64,000 bases of DNA. It comes from Shewanella jiangmenensis (GTDB taxonomy: Bacteria; Pseudomonadota; Gammaproteobacteria; Enterobacterales; Shewanellaceae). The stretch is from the NCBI RefSeq assembly GCF_018596335.1, contig NZ_JAHEPS010000001.1, positions 868,001 through 932,000 on the forward strand. The letters are read 5' to 3'. This document shows, piece after piece, positions 1 through 7,805 of the stretch; positions within the stretch are counted from its first letter, which is position 1; each line of letters opens with the position of its first letter. The position numbers and the translations under genes were made by a program. The notes below the pieces were generated by a model. The model was not told the origin of the DNA and made no database searches. It saw only the letters and a list, made by a program, of their open reading frames with translations.

Positions 1-971
1 ATGTGTTTTATGCCTGCGCCGCAATTATCTCGCTTAACTTTTTGTTTTTGCTCACCTATAAAGAGCCTGGCAAAGAGGCGCGCCTCGAGCGCCAGCGCAA
101 AATCAAAGCCGGCGAACTCAAGCAGGAATTTCTGTGGAAGGATGCCTGGAACGAACTGAAAAAGCCGGTGGTGATTTACTACATGCTGGTGTTTGCCGGT
201 TTCTGGTTTTTGTTCAACTCACTGTTCGACGTGTTGCCCATTCACATTGCCGAATGGGTCGATACCAGCGTGATTGTCACAAGCCTCTTTGGCGAAGAAG
301 GCACCCGCAGCGGCATTTTGCAGTTTTGGCTTGGGCTGAATAACGAAGGCACCAAGGTGATGCCCGAAGGCATGTTGAACCTTAACGCGGGCCTTATTAT
401 GACCAGCTGCTTTTTGGTGGCGGCACTCACTGCCAAGTACCGCATCACCACCGCCATGCTGTGGGGCTGCCTCCTGTCTATCGGCGCCTTTGTGATGATT
501 GGCGCCACCCATGCCGCCTGGTACATAGTGTTGGCCATCGCCATGTTTTCGCTCGGCGAAATGATGATAAGCCCGAAAAAGAACGAGTTTATGGGCAATA
601 TCGCCCCAGAGGGCAAAAAGGCAATGTATCTGGGCTTTGTGATGCTGCCACAGGGCATAGGCTGGGGCCTTGAAGGCTATTTCGGCCCCAAGCTGTATGA
701 GATGTACGCCTCGAAAGAAAAGTTCGCCCGCCAGATGCTGGGCGAAGAAGGCATGAGCGCCGCCGATGTGGCCGCCATTCCCAATGGCGAGGCGTTCAGC
801 CATCTGGTGGAATTTACTGGCCGCGGCAGCCGCGAGCTCACCGAAGTGCTGTACAACGCCCACAACATCGGCATGGCCTGGTACATCATCGCCGCCATCG
901 GCACCATCTCGGCGGTGGGGATTTTTATCTACGGCAAGTGGCTGTTACGAATGCAGCAGCAACAGGCCTGA
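1..971 (+). CDS. MFS transporter, C-terminal part (5' end outside window)
   Basis: Inner-membrane major facilitator family protein; the substrate cannot be read from the sequence. The frame is already open at base 1 and the GTG at base 3 is probably internal, so about 322 residues of the C-terminal part are present. Several hydrophobic helices are visible (near residues 55-75, 130-150, 155-175, 175-195 and 295-315 of the visible part), with a long polar loop around residues 225-285. The stretch SLGEMMISPKKNEFMGNIAPE is followed by GLVML-type helix sequence, which is reminiscent of POT/peptide-type MFS members, but that is only a resemblance. It ends with a Gln-rich tail and is followed by a good hairpin terminator. 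Confidence 0.75.
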   Translation, partial: VFYACAAIISLNFLFLLTYKEPGKEARLERQRKIKAGELKQEFLWKDAWNELKKPVVIYYMLVFAGFWFLFNSLFDVLPIHIAEWVDTSVIVTSLFGEEGTRSGILQFWLGLNNEGTKVMPEGMLNLNAGLIMTSCFLVAALTAKYRITTAMLWGCLLSIGAFVMIGATHAAWYIVLAIAMFSLGEMMISPKKNEFMGNIAPEGKKAMYLGFVMLPQGIGWGLEGYFGPKLYEMYASKEKFARQMLGEEGMSAADVAAIPNGEAFSHLVEFTGRGSRELTEVLYNAHNIGMAWYIIAAIGTISAVGIFIYGKWLLRMQQQQA

Positions 972-1029
972 TGGCGCACATTGAGTATCACAGTTAAATC
1001 AATGCCCTGAAACGGGCTGATTAAAAACA

Positions 1030-1062
1030 GAAAAGCTGCCGTTGGCAGCTTTTCTTTTATCC
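1030..1062 (+). terminator. Rho-independent terminator after the MFS gene
   Basis: An 11-bp perfect stem (GAAAAGCTGCC / GGCAGCTTTTC) with a GTT loop at 1030-1054 is followed by a T-rich run. It lies 60 bp after the MFS stop codon. The A-rich left arm lets it also serve the convergent lipoprotein gene. Confidence 0.85.
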
Positions 1063-1140
1063 TTTGCACCTGCAGAACTGGCGTTAAACGTCAGACCTTG
1101 TAATGTCAGACTTTGCAACGGCAAATAGCTGAGCTTGAGC

Positions 1141-1965
1141 TCAGGCCTTGGCGGCAGACTTTTTCAGCCACTTGGCGACATCGTTGCCGAGGGTGTTCAC
1201 AGTATGCTGCAGCACGCTGCACGAGCCCTTGAAGCCGCCCCAAAAGCCGCCGCCGGAGAAGCGGGAAAAGGTGTTACTGTCGGCAGCTTTACCATCCACC
1301 ATCAGGGTTGCAGTGGCAAACACCTGCTTACGATGGGGGTTAAAGGGGTTGGCGTTACCTTCGCTTATCACGCTGTTGATGGTCACCTTGACCACAGTGC
1401 CCTGGGTTGGCAGCGCATCGACCGACTTAATCTGCAGTTTTTGCTTGTTGCCGTATTTGACAATCGAGTCGGCAAACTGGCTGCCAAGGGCGGTGCATTC
1501 TTCTTTGACCTTGGAGACAATCTCATCGCTGTCTTTGAAGGGAATGTTGCTTTCGATATAAAACACCCCGGCTTCGCCGACAATGGCCGCGGCAGTGTTG
1601 GCCTCAGGAGCAGCAGGTGCAGAGGCTACAGCAGGTGCAGCAGGTGCAGCAGGTGCAGCAGGTGCAGCAGGTGCAGCAGGTGCAGCAGGTGCAGCAGGTG
1701 CAGCAGGTGCAGCAGGTGCAGCAGGTGCAGCAGGTGCAGCAGGTGCAGAGGCTACAGCGTCAGTTGATGCTTGCCCAGCCGTAAGCAGGCTTTGTTCAGT
1801 TGCAGGCGCAGTTTCAACGGCAGGATTTGTTTCTGCGCTCGTTTGTACGTTTGTTTGTACGTTTGTTTGTGGTTTGGCCGGCTCACTTTTTGGGGTAGAG
1901 CCGCAGGCGGCAAGCAAAACGGCCAGCAAGGGGGCCAGCATCAGAGCGCGAGAGTTTGATGTCAT
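1141..1965 (-). CDS. Repeat-containing lipoprotein of unknown function
   Basis: 274 residues. The N-terminus is a lipoprotein signal: a hydrophobic stretch followed by LLAAC with the lipidated Cys at about residue 21. A low-complexity linker follows, with a TNVQ duplication at about residues 35-42 and then a long Ala-Ala-Pro array at about residues 73-112, encoded by thirteen perfect 9-bp units. The C-terminal 150 residues look like a folded domain: it starts near AGVFYIESNIPFKDSDEI, contains three scattered Cys and a Gly/Phe-rich FSGGGFWGGF turn, and ends in a basic tail. I do not recognise the domain. The AAP array probably acts as a rigid spacer that holds the domain away from the membrane (inference). 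The gene is monocistronic and converges on the MFS gene. Confidence 0.8.
   Translation of the reverse strand: MTSNSRALMLAPLLAVLLAACGSTPKSEPAKPQTNVQTNVQTSAETNPAVETAPATEQSLLTAGQASTDAVASAPAAPAAPAAPAAPAAPAAPAAPAAPAAPAAPAAPAAPAVASAPAAPEANTAAAIVGEAGVFYIESNIPFKDSDEIVSKVKEECTALGSQFADSIVKYGNKQKLQIKSVDALPTQGTVVKVTINSVISEGNANPFNPHRKQVFATATLMVDGKAADSNTFSRFSGGGFWGGFKGSCSVLQHTVNTLGNDVAKWLKKSAAKA
1631..1747. repeat. 13 perfect copies of a 9-bp tandem repeat
   Basis: The unit GCAGGTGCA is repeated 13 times without a mismatch and encodes (Ala-Ala-Pro)n in the minus-strand lipoprotein. A 12-13 bp block (GCAGAGGCTACAG) stands on both sides of the array at about 1619 and 1746, so the array sits inside a larger duplication. 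Because the unit is a multiple of three, copy changes alter the spacer length but keep the frame. Confidence 0.97.
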
Positions 1966-2171
1966 TTGTCAGTCTTCCCTGTGAAGTTTCCATGTTTACA
2001 AAGGCGCAACCTATCGGAATTTCTGACAAAAGAAAAGTGTTCACAGAATTTTGCTACAACTTTGCAACCACTCGCCGCAATTCACTTCGCGAGCAGTTTA
2101 TGCGCTGCCGGCTATTTTGCGGCCGGTTAGGATACGGCCAGTGACTTAACGCCCAGCTATTCGACCACCTG

Positions 2172-2603
2172 CTACTTAACCACCAGCACAGGACAATGGG
2201 CGCCATTGGCCACCGCCTCGGCCACATTGGCGTGCAAAAAGTGCTGCAAGCCTTTATAGCCGTGGCTGGCAATCACCACCATGCCGACGTCAGTTTCATT
2301 GGCCTCACGTACGATTTCCTCTGCAGCGTCACCCTGGCGAATACGGGTTTCAACCTTAAGATCAGTATTGAGTTTGGCGAGCAGGTCGCGCATTTTCGCG
2401 GCCGCCGCTTCTTCCATACTCTTGGCGAGCTCATCGGGGGTGATGGCCAAAATCATGAAGTTTTCATCGCCCATCGGCCGGGGCACAACGTGCAATATTT
2501 TAAGCCCCACACGGTAAAAATTAGCCATTTCCACCGCATACATCAGTGCATGGGACGCCGTGGTTGAAAAATCGGTGGGCCACAAAATCGCTTTGTTAAT
2601 CAT
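2172..2603 (-). CDS. Universal stress protein (UspA family)
   Basis: Cytoplasmic UspA-family protein, 143 residues. It begins MINKAILWPTDFS, the usual first strand of the fold. The C-terminus has the nucleotide-binding type motif G-2x-G-9x-G-S/T-like (VVIASHGYKGLQHF...ANGAHCPVLVVK), so ATP binding is plausible although the spacing is not textbook. The start at 2603 is chosen because AGGAGG stands 5 bases upstream of that ATG; an in-frame ATG 24 bases further upstream has no such site. It is followed 5' by another small stress-type gene on the same strand. The exact stress role is not visible. Confidence 0.88.
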   Translation of the reverse strand: MINKAILWPTDFSTTASHALMYAVEMANFYRVGLKILHVVPRPMGDENFMILAITPDELAKSMEEAAAAKMRDLLAKLNTDLKVETRIRQGDAAEEIVREANETDVGMVVIASHGYKGLQHFLHANVAEAVANGAHCPVLVVK

Positions 2604-2677
2604 GATATCCTCCTCATTTACCTGCATTTACCTGTGCCAGGCAAAAGCCTGCTCCGCGCAATGCATTCACCAGGCGC

Positions 2678-3061
2678 TCAGTCTCCAAGCCACTCGAGCG
2701 CATCCTGCCGGTCGATAAAAAATCTGGCATCGGCGGGGGTAAACCAATCGGCGAAGCGGGTCATCCACTCCTGCCAGCCGGGCTTACCGACCACAGCGAC
2801 TTTTTCAAAGTGACGGCCGTGTTTGATGCCAAGCTTTAAATCATCCCACATGGCGCGGGCTTCAAAACCGTCAAGCTCGGTTACGTCGGCAAGCAGATAG
2901 ATGTCAGGGTCTTTGACACCGGCAATGGCGCCTTCAAGCACAGGCACCATGCGCTCGTAGTCTGCATGGGTTAAGGTGCCGACCACCCTGAGCACCACAA
3001 AAAAATCATCCTTGCCGTGGCGCTCAACCCCTATGCTGAGCCCGTGTCTTAATTCAGCCAT
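2678..3061 (-). CDS. SpoIIAA-like (STAS-fold) protein
   Basis: 127 residues, of the SpoIIAA-like family found in proteobacteria (family assignment from sequence feel: an N-terminal GLSIGVERHGKDDFFVVLRVVGTLTHADYERM followed by an LLADVTELDGFEARAMWDDLK core). It carries a strong ribosome-binding site, AGGAGG, 5 bases before the ATG. The protein is small, acidic and without signal peptide or membrane segment, so probably cytosolic. Its partner is unknown. It lies just upstream of the universal stress gene on the same strand (about 75 bp gap), which suggests co-expression. The divergent neighbour is the aldehyde dehydrogenase. Confidence 0.75.
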   Translation of the reverse strand: MAELRHGLSIGVERHGKDDFFVVLRVVGTLTHADYERMVPVLEGAIAGVKDPDIYLLADVTELDGFEARAMWDDLKLGIKHGRHFEKVAVVGKPGWQEWMTRFADWFTPADARFFIDRQDALEWLGD

Positions 3062-3239
3062 TTACTCCTCCTTGTCCCTGTCTACTCACTTCAATTGCCT
3101 GCTCACTTCAATTGCAGTCGGTGAATGCAGTTCGTGAATTGCTGTCTTTAAAGTGTGACCCCGGATAGCGGCCGCAGACGTGATCCAGCTCAAACTTTTC
3201 CGGACTGCTTGCCAAAATCCGTCCCCCGCACTACCATTG

Positions 3240-3257
3240 ACCGACTAATCAGTCGGT
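3240..3257. promoter_or_regulatory. Palindrome, candidate TetR operator
   Basis: ACCGACT-AATC-AGTCGGT, a perfect 7-bp inverted repeat with a 4-bp spacer, lies 52 bp before the aldehyde dehydrogenase start and within the divergent promoter region. The regulator gene that follows the dehydrogenase is of the TetR family, whose members bind palindromes of this size, so it is the natural candidate ligand (inference). Confidence 0.6.
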
Positions 3258-3309
3258 TTATTTTTATGCCGACCTGTCGCTACCCTTCCCCCCATCCGGA
3301 GGAGCCGCC

Positions 3310-4773
3310 ATGAATGCCATCGCGCCACAAAGCCTGAGCCCGAATCAAAACGACAACCAGAGCGAGCGCCAGCACATCGCCGCCATGCAAAATCTGTTTA
3401 ATGCGCAAAAACAGGCCTTTGCCGCAGCCCCCTTCCCGACGATGGCGAAGCGGCGCGCCGCACTCCATGCCATCAAGGCGGCGCTGCTTGCCAGGCAGGA
3501 TACGCTTATCGAGGCGCTGGCCACGGACTATGGCGATCGCAGCGCCGACGACAGCCGCATATCCGACATCATGCCGGTGATTAATCACATCAATTACACC
3601 CTGTCGCACCTTAAAGGCTGGATGAAGCCAAGCCGCCGTCACGCCGGTATTTTGCTTGCCCCAGCCAGCGTCAAGGTCGAATACCAGCCCAAGGGCATTA
3701 TCGGCATTATCGTGCCCTGGAACTTCCCGGTGATGTTAAGCCTCGGCCCGCTGGTCACCGCCATTGCCGCCGGTAACAGCGCCATGCTGAAGATGTCCGA
3801 GTTCACCCCGGCCACCAACAAAGTGCTTAAAGCCATGCTAGCCAAGGTGTTTAATGAACAGGAAGTCGCCGTTATCGAAGGCGAGGCCGAGGTGGCAGCG
3901 GCGTTTTCATCCCTGCCCTTTGACCATATTCTCTTTACCGGCTCCACGGCAGTTGGCAAGCATGTGATGCGCGCAGCGAGCGCCAATCTGACGCCTGTGA
4001 CCTTAGAGCTTGGCGGCAAATCCCCTGTAATAGTGGCGCCGGACATGGACATGGATACCGCCGTCGAGCGGCTGATTTACGGTAAATGCCTGAACGCCGG
4101 GCAAATCTGCGTCGCGCCCGACTATGTGCTGGTGCCTCAGGGCAAGGAAAGCGCCTTTATCAGCGCCTACCAGGCCAAGTTTGCCGCCCTGTATGGCAAG
4201 GTCGAAACCAACAAAGACTATGGCGCCATCATCAACGAACGTCAGTGGCAGCGATTGATGGCAGTGCTCGATGACGCCAAAGCCAGGGGCGCCGAGGTTC
4301 ACAGCGCCAGCGGCGAAGCGCCGCTGCATCCCATCCGCAAACTGCCAACCCAGCTGTTGACCAAGGTGAATGACGACATGCTGGTGCTGCAGGAGGAAAT
4401 TTTCGGCCCGCTGCTGCCGGTTATCCCCTACGCCACGCTGGATGAGGCCATTGCTTACATCAATGCCCGCCCAAGACCGCTGGCGCTGTATTTGATGAGC
4501 TTCGACGGCAACACTCAGGACAAGGTGCTCAAACTCACCCACTCCGGCGGCGTGTGTATCAACGAGACGGTATTCCATGTGGCCGCCGATGACGCGCCCT
4601 TTGGTGGCATTGGTCCATCCGGCATGGGGCATTATCACGGCGAAGAAGGCTTCCGTACCTTCAGCCACGCCAAAACCGTGCTTAAGCGGGGTCGGCTGAA
4701 CACAGGCAAAATGGTGCATCCGCCCTACGGCAATGCGATTCAAAAGTTGCTGATGAAAGTGTTTTTGCGCTGA
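3310..4773 (+). CDS. Aldehyde dehydrogenase (coniferyl aldehyde dehydrogenase type)
   Basis: NAD(P)-dependent oxidation of an aldehyde to its acid in the cytosol; 487 residues, the usual length of the class 3-like ALDH branch to which coniferyl aldehyde dehydrogenases belong. Visible motifs in order: PWNFPVMLSLGPL (cofactor pocket), FTGSTAVGKHVM, the catalytic Glu in TLELGGKSP, the catalytic Cys in NAGQICVAPDYVLV, and EEIFGPLLPVI. The ATG is preceded by GGAGG. A TetR regulator follows 11 bp downstream and a palindrome stands in the promoter, so aldehyde-responsive repression is likely (inference). The true substrate is not fixed by the sequence; medium-chain or aromatic aldehydes are both possible. 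Confidence 0.9.
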   Translation: MNAIAPQSLSPNQNDNQSERQHIAAMQNLFNAQKQAFAAAPFPTMAKRRAALHAIKAALLARQDTLIEALATDYGDRSADDSRISDIMPVINHINYTLSHLKGWMKPSRRHAGILLAPASVKVEYQPKGIIGIIVPWNFPVMLSLGPLVTAIAAGNSAMLKMSEFTPATNKVLKAMLAKVFNEQEVAVIEGEAEVAAAFSSLPFDHILFTGSTAVGKHVMRAASANLTPVTLELGGKSPVIVAPDMDMDTAVERLIYGKCLNAGQICVAPDYVLVPQGKESAFISAYQAKFAALYGKVETNKDYGAIINERQWQRLMAVLDDAKARGAEVHSASGEAPLHPIRKLPTQLLTKVNDDMLVLQEEIFGPLLPVIPYATLDEAIAYINARPRPLALYLMSFDGNTQDKVLKLTHSGGVCINETVFHVAADDAPFGGIGPSGMGHYHGEEGFRTFSHAKTVLKRGRLNTGKMVHPPYGNAIQKLLMKVFLR

Positions 4774-4784
4774 GGAAAACTCCC

Positions 4785-5369
4785 ATGGTTAAGCAAACCG
4801 AGGGCGTGGACAAGCGCAGCCAAATTCTGGCTACGGCGCTTAAGCTCTTTAATTCACAGGGCTTTCACGGCACCTCCACCGCCAGCATTGCCAAGGCGGC
4901 GGGGGTTGCGACCGGCACCCTGTTTCACCATTTTCCGAGTAAAGAAGCCCTGCTGGAAATCTTGTTTTTATCGGTGAAACAGGAATTTGCCAACGCCCTT
5001 GGCGCCATGGCTGTGCCGGAAGGCGAGCTTAAGCAGCAGGCCCGCACCCTCTGGCTGGGCGCCATCGACTGGGGCATGGAAAACCCCGACAAGCAGCAGT
5101 TTTTCCAGCAGTTTTCGCTGTCGGTGGAAATTCCGCTGCCGCTCAGGGAAGAAGCCATGCAGGGGATTCTGGGCTTTATCGGCGCCATGATCCTTGAAGG
5201 CCAAAAGCGTGGCGTGATTGCCGCGCTGCCATTGCCACTGCTGCTGGAAAACTGCCACGGCCAGTATCTGTCGGCCAGCCGCTTTTTTCTGGACCGCCCG
5301 GCACTTGCCCGGGATGAGACCCACCGCGAGGCGAGTTTTCAATTGTTCTGGAATGCGCTGCGCCCTTGA
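4785..5369 (+). CDS. TetR family transcriptional regulator
   Basis: 194 residues. The N-terminal 60 residues form a typical TetR helix-turn-helix: RSQILATALKLFNSQGFHGTSTASIAKAAGVATGTLFHHFPSK. The rest is a helical ligand-binding domain without recognisable motif. The gene follows the aldehyde dehydrogenase by 11 bp and is probably co-transcribed with it, which suggests that it represses the pair through the palindrome at 3240-3257 and is released by the aldehyde or a related compound (inference). Confidence 0.9.
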   Translation: MVKQTEGVDKRSQILATALKLFNSQGFHGTSTASIAKAAGVATGTLFHHFPSKEALLEILFLSVKQEFANALGAMAVPEGELKQQARTLWLGAIDWGMENPDKQQFFQQFSLSVEIPLPLREEAMQGILGFIGAMILEGQKRGVIAALPLPLLLENCHGQYLSASRFFLDRPALARDETHREASFQLFWNALRP

Positions 5370-5391
5370 TTTTGGCTGTGTATGCGATGAA

Positions 5392-5420
5392 AAAAATGGG
5401 TGCCCGAGGCACCCATTTTT
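5392..5420. terminator. Bidirectional terminator between tetR and csgG
   Basis: A 13-bp perfect stem (AAAAATGGGTGCC / GGCACCCATTTTT) with a CGA loop lies between two convergent genes. The A and T runs at the ends of the arms give a U-run in both directions. Confidence 0.9.
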
Positions 5421-5451
5421 GTTGGCAGCAAAGCGCTTTTTTAGACAGCCC

Positions 5452-6240
5452 TTAGCCTTCCTGCTCCAGCTGCTGGCTGCCGGGCGCCGTTTGTGACGCC
5501 GACCAGTAGCCATGACGAATACCCTTTTCAATCAGCTCTGCCACCGCTACCTCAATGGCCTGCTGCACGCAAAACTGCACCGGCTCGTTGGTGGTAAAAC
5601 CGATTTCAGCTTCGGCAAGGCGGTTTAAGCTGGTAAAGCGAAACAGCCCGGCGCGCATCTCCTGCGACATCACCCGCTTGGTGGTGTTGACCGACATCAG
5701 CACCTTGCCGCTGTGCACATCCACCGCGCGCAGGTAAATGGTTACCTGATCTTCGCGGTACATTTCAGAGGCGCCAATGCCATAGTATTCCACCCCAGCG
5801 CCGCCGGTGCTGGTGTTGGTTTCATAGCTGATAATGCCGCCTTCGAGCAGCAAGCGGGCGTTGGCCATCACAGGCAAGCCATCGGTTTTCTTTTGCTTAT
5901 CAATAAACTTGCGTTCAGTAAGCAGGTTTTGCAGCCCTTCACGCTCAACCGGGGTAAACCAGCCGGTGTCGAGCAGGGTTTGCACCAGCATAGAAGTGGC
6001 GCCCTGGGTCACGGCGGTGGAAAACGAGCTTACGTTGGCCTGGGGTTTATACTGACCGGTCTGATCCCGAAACGAGTACACCGCCACCGGAATGGGGTAT
6101 TTGGGGCCGGGCTTAGACTGCAGGCTGCGCATGGTTTCGCTGAGCGGATTCACCTGCGCTTCGGTAATGTTGACATCGGGCTTGGGGATAAGGCTGCAAC
6201 CACCCAAGGTCAGCAGCAGCGCTGCGGCGATGAGTCTCAT
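5452..6240 (-). CDS. csgG: Curli secretion channel lipoprotein CsgG
   Basis: Outer-membrane nonameric pore that secretes curli subunits. 262 residues. A lipobox LTLGGCSLIPKP puts the lipidated Cys at about residue 15. The protein then follows the CsgG pattern: PVAVYSFRDQTGQYK, SFSTAVTQGATSMLVQTLLDTGWF, VEREGLQNLLTERKF, the transmembrane hairpin region with YYGIGASEMYREDQVTIYLRAVDVHSGKVL, and SVNTTKRVMSQE. Its start overlaps the end of csgF by 4 bp (ATGA), and it is the last gene of csgEFG. The substrate genes csgA and csgB and the regulator csgD are not in the window. Confidence 0.95.
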   Translation of the reverse strand: MRLIAAALLLTLGGCSLIPKPDVNITEAQVNPLSETMRSLQSKPGPKYPIPVAVYSFRDQTGQYKPQANVSSFSTAVTQGATSMLVQTLLDTGWFTPVEREGLQNLLTERKFIDKQKKTDGLPVMANARLLLEGGIISYETNTSTGGAGVEYYGIGASEMYREDQVTIYLRAVDVHSGKVLMSVNTTKRVMSQEMRAGLFRFTSLNRLAEAEIGFTTNEPVQFCVQQAIEVAVAELIEKGIRHGYWSASQTAPGSQQLEQEG

Positions 6241-6626
6241 GGGTTACCTCCATACACCGGCATTTCAATCACAGTCACTTCGCCGGTAAGCTGGTTGGTA
6301 ATGGTCAACACCACACCGCCGCCGTTGGTGGCCACCTCAATGCGATAATCGCCTGTGTCGTACACGCCGTCTTTCACCTCACCATCGGCCACCTTGCGGG
6401 TGATGGAGTTGATGATATTGCGCTCCAGCGACTCTTTAAACCGGGTGACAAAGTCCTTCTCTGACGACTCGGCCTGATTGTCGTTCTGGCTCTGGGCCTT
6501 GTTGAGCAAAAAGGCGCCGTTGAGGGGCGAGCCACCAAAACTCGGGTTAACCGGGGTATACACCAATTCGGTCGCGCCTACGCTGCCCGACAGCGCCAAC
6601 GCGGTTATCAGTAACTTCCTGTTCAT
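6237..6626 (-). CDS. csgF: Curli assembly protein CsgF
   Basis: Surface-exposed curli assembly factor that docks on CsgG and helps nucleation. 129 residues with a signal peptide (cleavage near VGATEL, residues 17-19), then the family N-terminal motif YTPVNPSFGGSPLNGAFLLNKAQSQN, which is the part that inserts into the CsgG pore in E. coli. The C-terminal half (GDYRIEVATNGGGVVLTI...EMPVYGG) is β-rich. It lies between csgE (2-bp gap) and csgG (4-bp overlap). Confidence 0.93.
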   Translation of the reverse strand: MNRKLLITALALSGSVGATELVYTPVNPSFGGSPLNGAFLLNKAQSQNDNQAESSEKDFVTRFKESLERNIINSITRKVADGEVKDGVYDTGDYRIEVATNGGGVVLTITNQLTGEVTVIEMPVYGGNP

Positions 6627-6628
6627 TG

Positions 6629-7039
6629 TTATTCCTGTGTGCCGCCAATGGGCTGCAGCTCATCACCGGTAATGGCACTGGCGCGTACCGCGGCCAGATA
6701 ATCCACTGTGATAAGCACGGCTTCCTTGGCCTTGTCTTCAATTGAACTGGCTCGGCGACCAAAATGGGTGCTGTAAATTTTGGTGCCGTTGATTTCGAGT
6801 ACCAGCAGCGTGCCAGCCTGGGGAAACACGGTTTCAATGAGGGTCACGTTAAAGCCCTGAGTAAAGGGCAATTCGCGAAAGTACGAGGAATAATGAAAGC
6901 TGAATTCCTTGCCAAAGCGGGTCAGGGTTCTGTCAATTACCAGCCCGCTGATCTCCACATCATCATTCAGCGCCATCAGTTTGCCCGATGGCATTAACAA
7001 CAAAGGCAGCAACAAGGCTGCCAATAATGCCTGCTTCAA
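6629..7039 (-). CDS. csgE: Curli secretion adaptor CsgE
   Basis: Periplasmic specificity factor that caps CsgG and recruits CsgA. 136 residues, signal peptide at about 1-23 (ending near GKLMA), then the family core DVEISGLVIDRTLTRFGKEFSFHYSSYFRELPF and TLIETVFPQAGTLLVLEINGTKIYSTHFG. First gene of csgEFG. The 230 bp upstream hold the promoter, but I could not assign its boxes with confidence. Confidence 0.93.
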   Translation of the reverse strand: MKQALLAALLLPLLLMPSGKLMALNDDVEISGLVIDRTLTRFGKEFSFHYSSYFRELPFTQGFNVTLIETVFPQAGTLLVLEINGTKIYSTHFGRRASSIEDKAKEAVLITVDYLAAVRASAITGDELQPIGGTQE

Positions 7040-7209
7040 ATCGCCTCTCCCCTGGCCGCAGTGTCCCGCTGCATCACTGTTGGAACCTGAGCAATGTAGC
7101 AGGATTGAAGCGCAGAAATCACCTAAAAAGACTAACCATTACAGCAAATTAGCCAGAAGGTATAGGTCGCAGGCTGGCTGGTAATACTTTTTTCCTGTAT
7201 AGAAAAAAA

Positions 7210-7226
7210 CCGCCAACAGTTGGCGG
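7210..7226 (-). terminator. Terminator after the MAPEG gene
   Basis: The stem CCGCCAA / TTGGCGG has a 3-base loop and, read on the minus strand, is followed by a run of seven T. It lies 44 bp after the MAPEG stop and upstream of csgE, so it separates the two units. Confidence 0.85.
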
Positions 7227-7269
7227 CTTGGGGTATTTATTGAGTTAGCTGAAGCTGCTGGCTGCGCGC

Positions 7270-7653
7270 TTAAAACGCCTGCGCCAGCACAGTGAAGCTT
7301 GCGATTATGCCTACAAACCAGAGGCTTGAGCGGAGCTTATCGGTATCGTACAGATAAGCGAGCTGATAACCGACCCGGGCAACCACATGCACCACGGCCG
7401 CCACTTCGGCGGTGCCATTGACCTTGCCTGCGGCAATCACAGCCACCACCGCCAGACCAAAAATCAGCAAAGATTCAAAGGCATTTTGATGGGCCGCCAG
7501 CGCCCGCGCGCCAAAACCCTCAAGCTTTGCCTGCTGACTGCGGGGATGATGGTTGTCGTAGCCGCCAAGTTTTGCCATCGCCACCGCCACCGGCCCTTTG
7601 GCAAGGTAAGGCAGCAACATGGCAAGCAGCAGACAGGTGAGTAAGGTGGTCAT
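7270..7653 (-). CDS. MAPEG family membrane protein
   Basis: 127 residues with four hydrophobic segments, the size of bacterial MAPEG (membrane-associated eicosanoid and glutathione metabolism) proteins. The diagnostic part is the loop after helix 1, GGYDNHHPRSQQAKLEGFGARALAAHQNAFESL, in which ARALAAHQNAFE is the signature of the family. The gene stands alone with its own terminator. Its activity (glutathione transferase or peroxidase type) is not known from the sequence. Confidence 0.88.
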   Translation of the reverse strand: MTTLLTCLLLAMLLPYLAKGPVAVAMAKLGGYDNHHPRSQQAKLEGFGARALAAHQNAFESLLIFGLAVVAVIAAGKVNGTAEVAAVVHVVARVGYQLAYLYDTDKLRSSLWFVGIIASFTVLAQAF

Positions 7654-7805
7654 GGAAGGCTCCCGAAAATGGATAAATGTTCATTTGTGTTTTGGCTCAT
7701 TTAGCCAGCTAATAAGGGGATGTTCAAGCCTGACGGGGCGCGGCTTATCATGGCTCGCCGGCCAAGGCCTTTCAGGGTGCGGAATGAGGCTTGCCAGGGA
7801 GCACA

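Noticed and set aside
1583..1984. 133-codon plus-strand frame with Ala-Ala-Gly repeats
   Set aside because: It is the complement of the AAP array; the minus strand has a lipobox and start with signal peptide.
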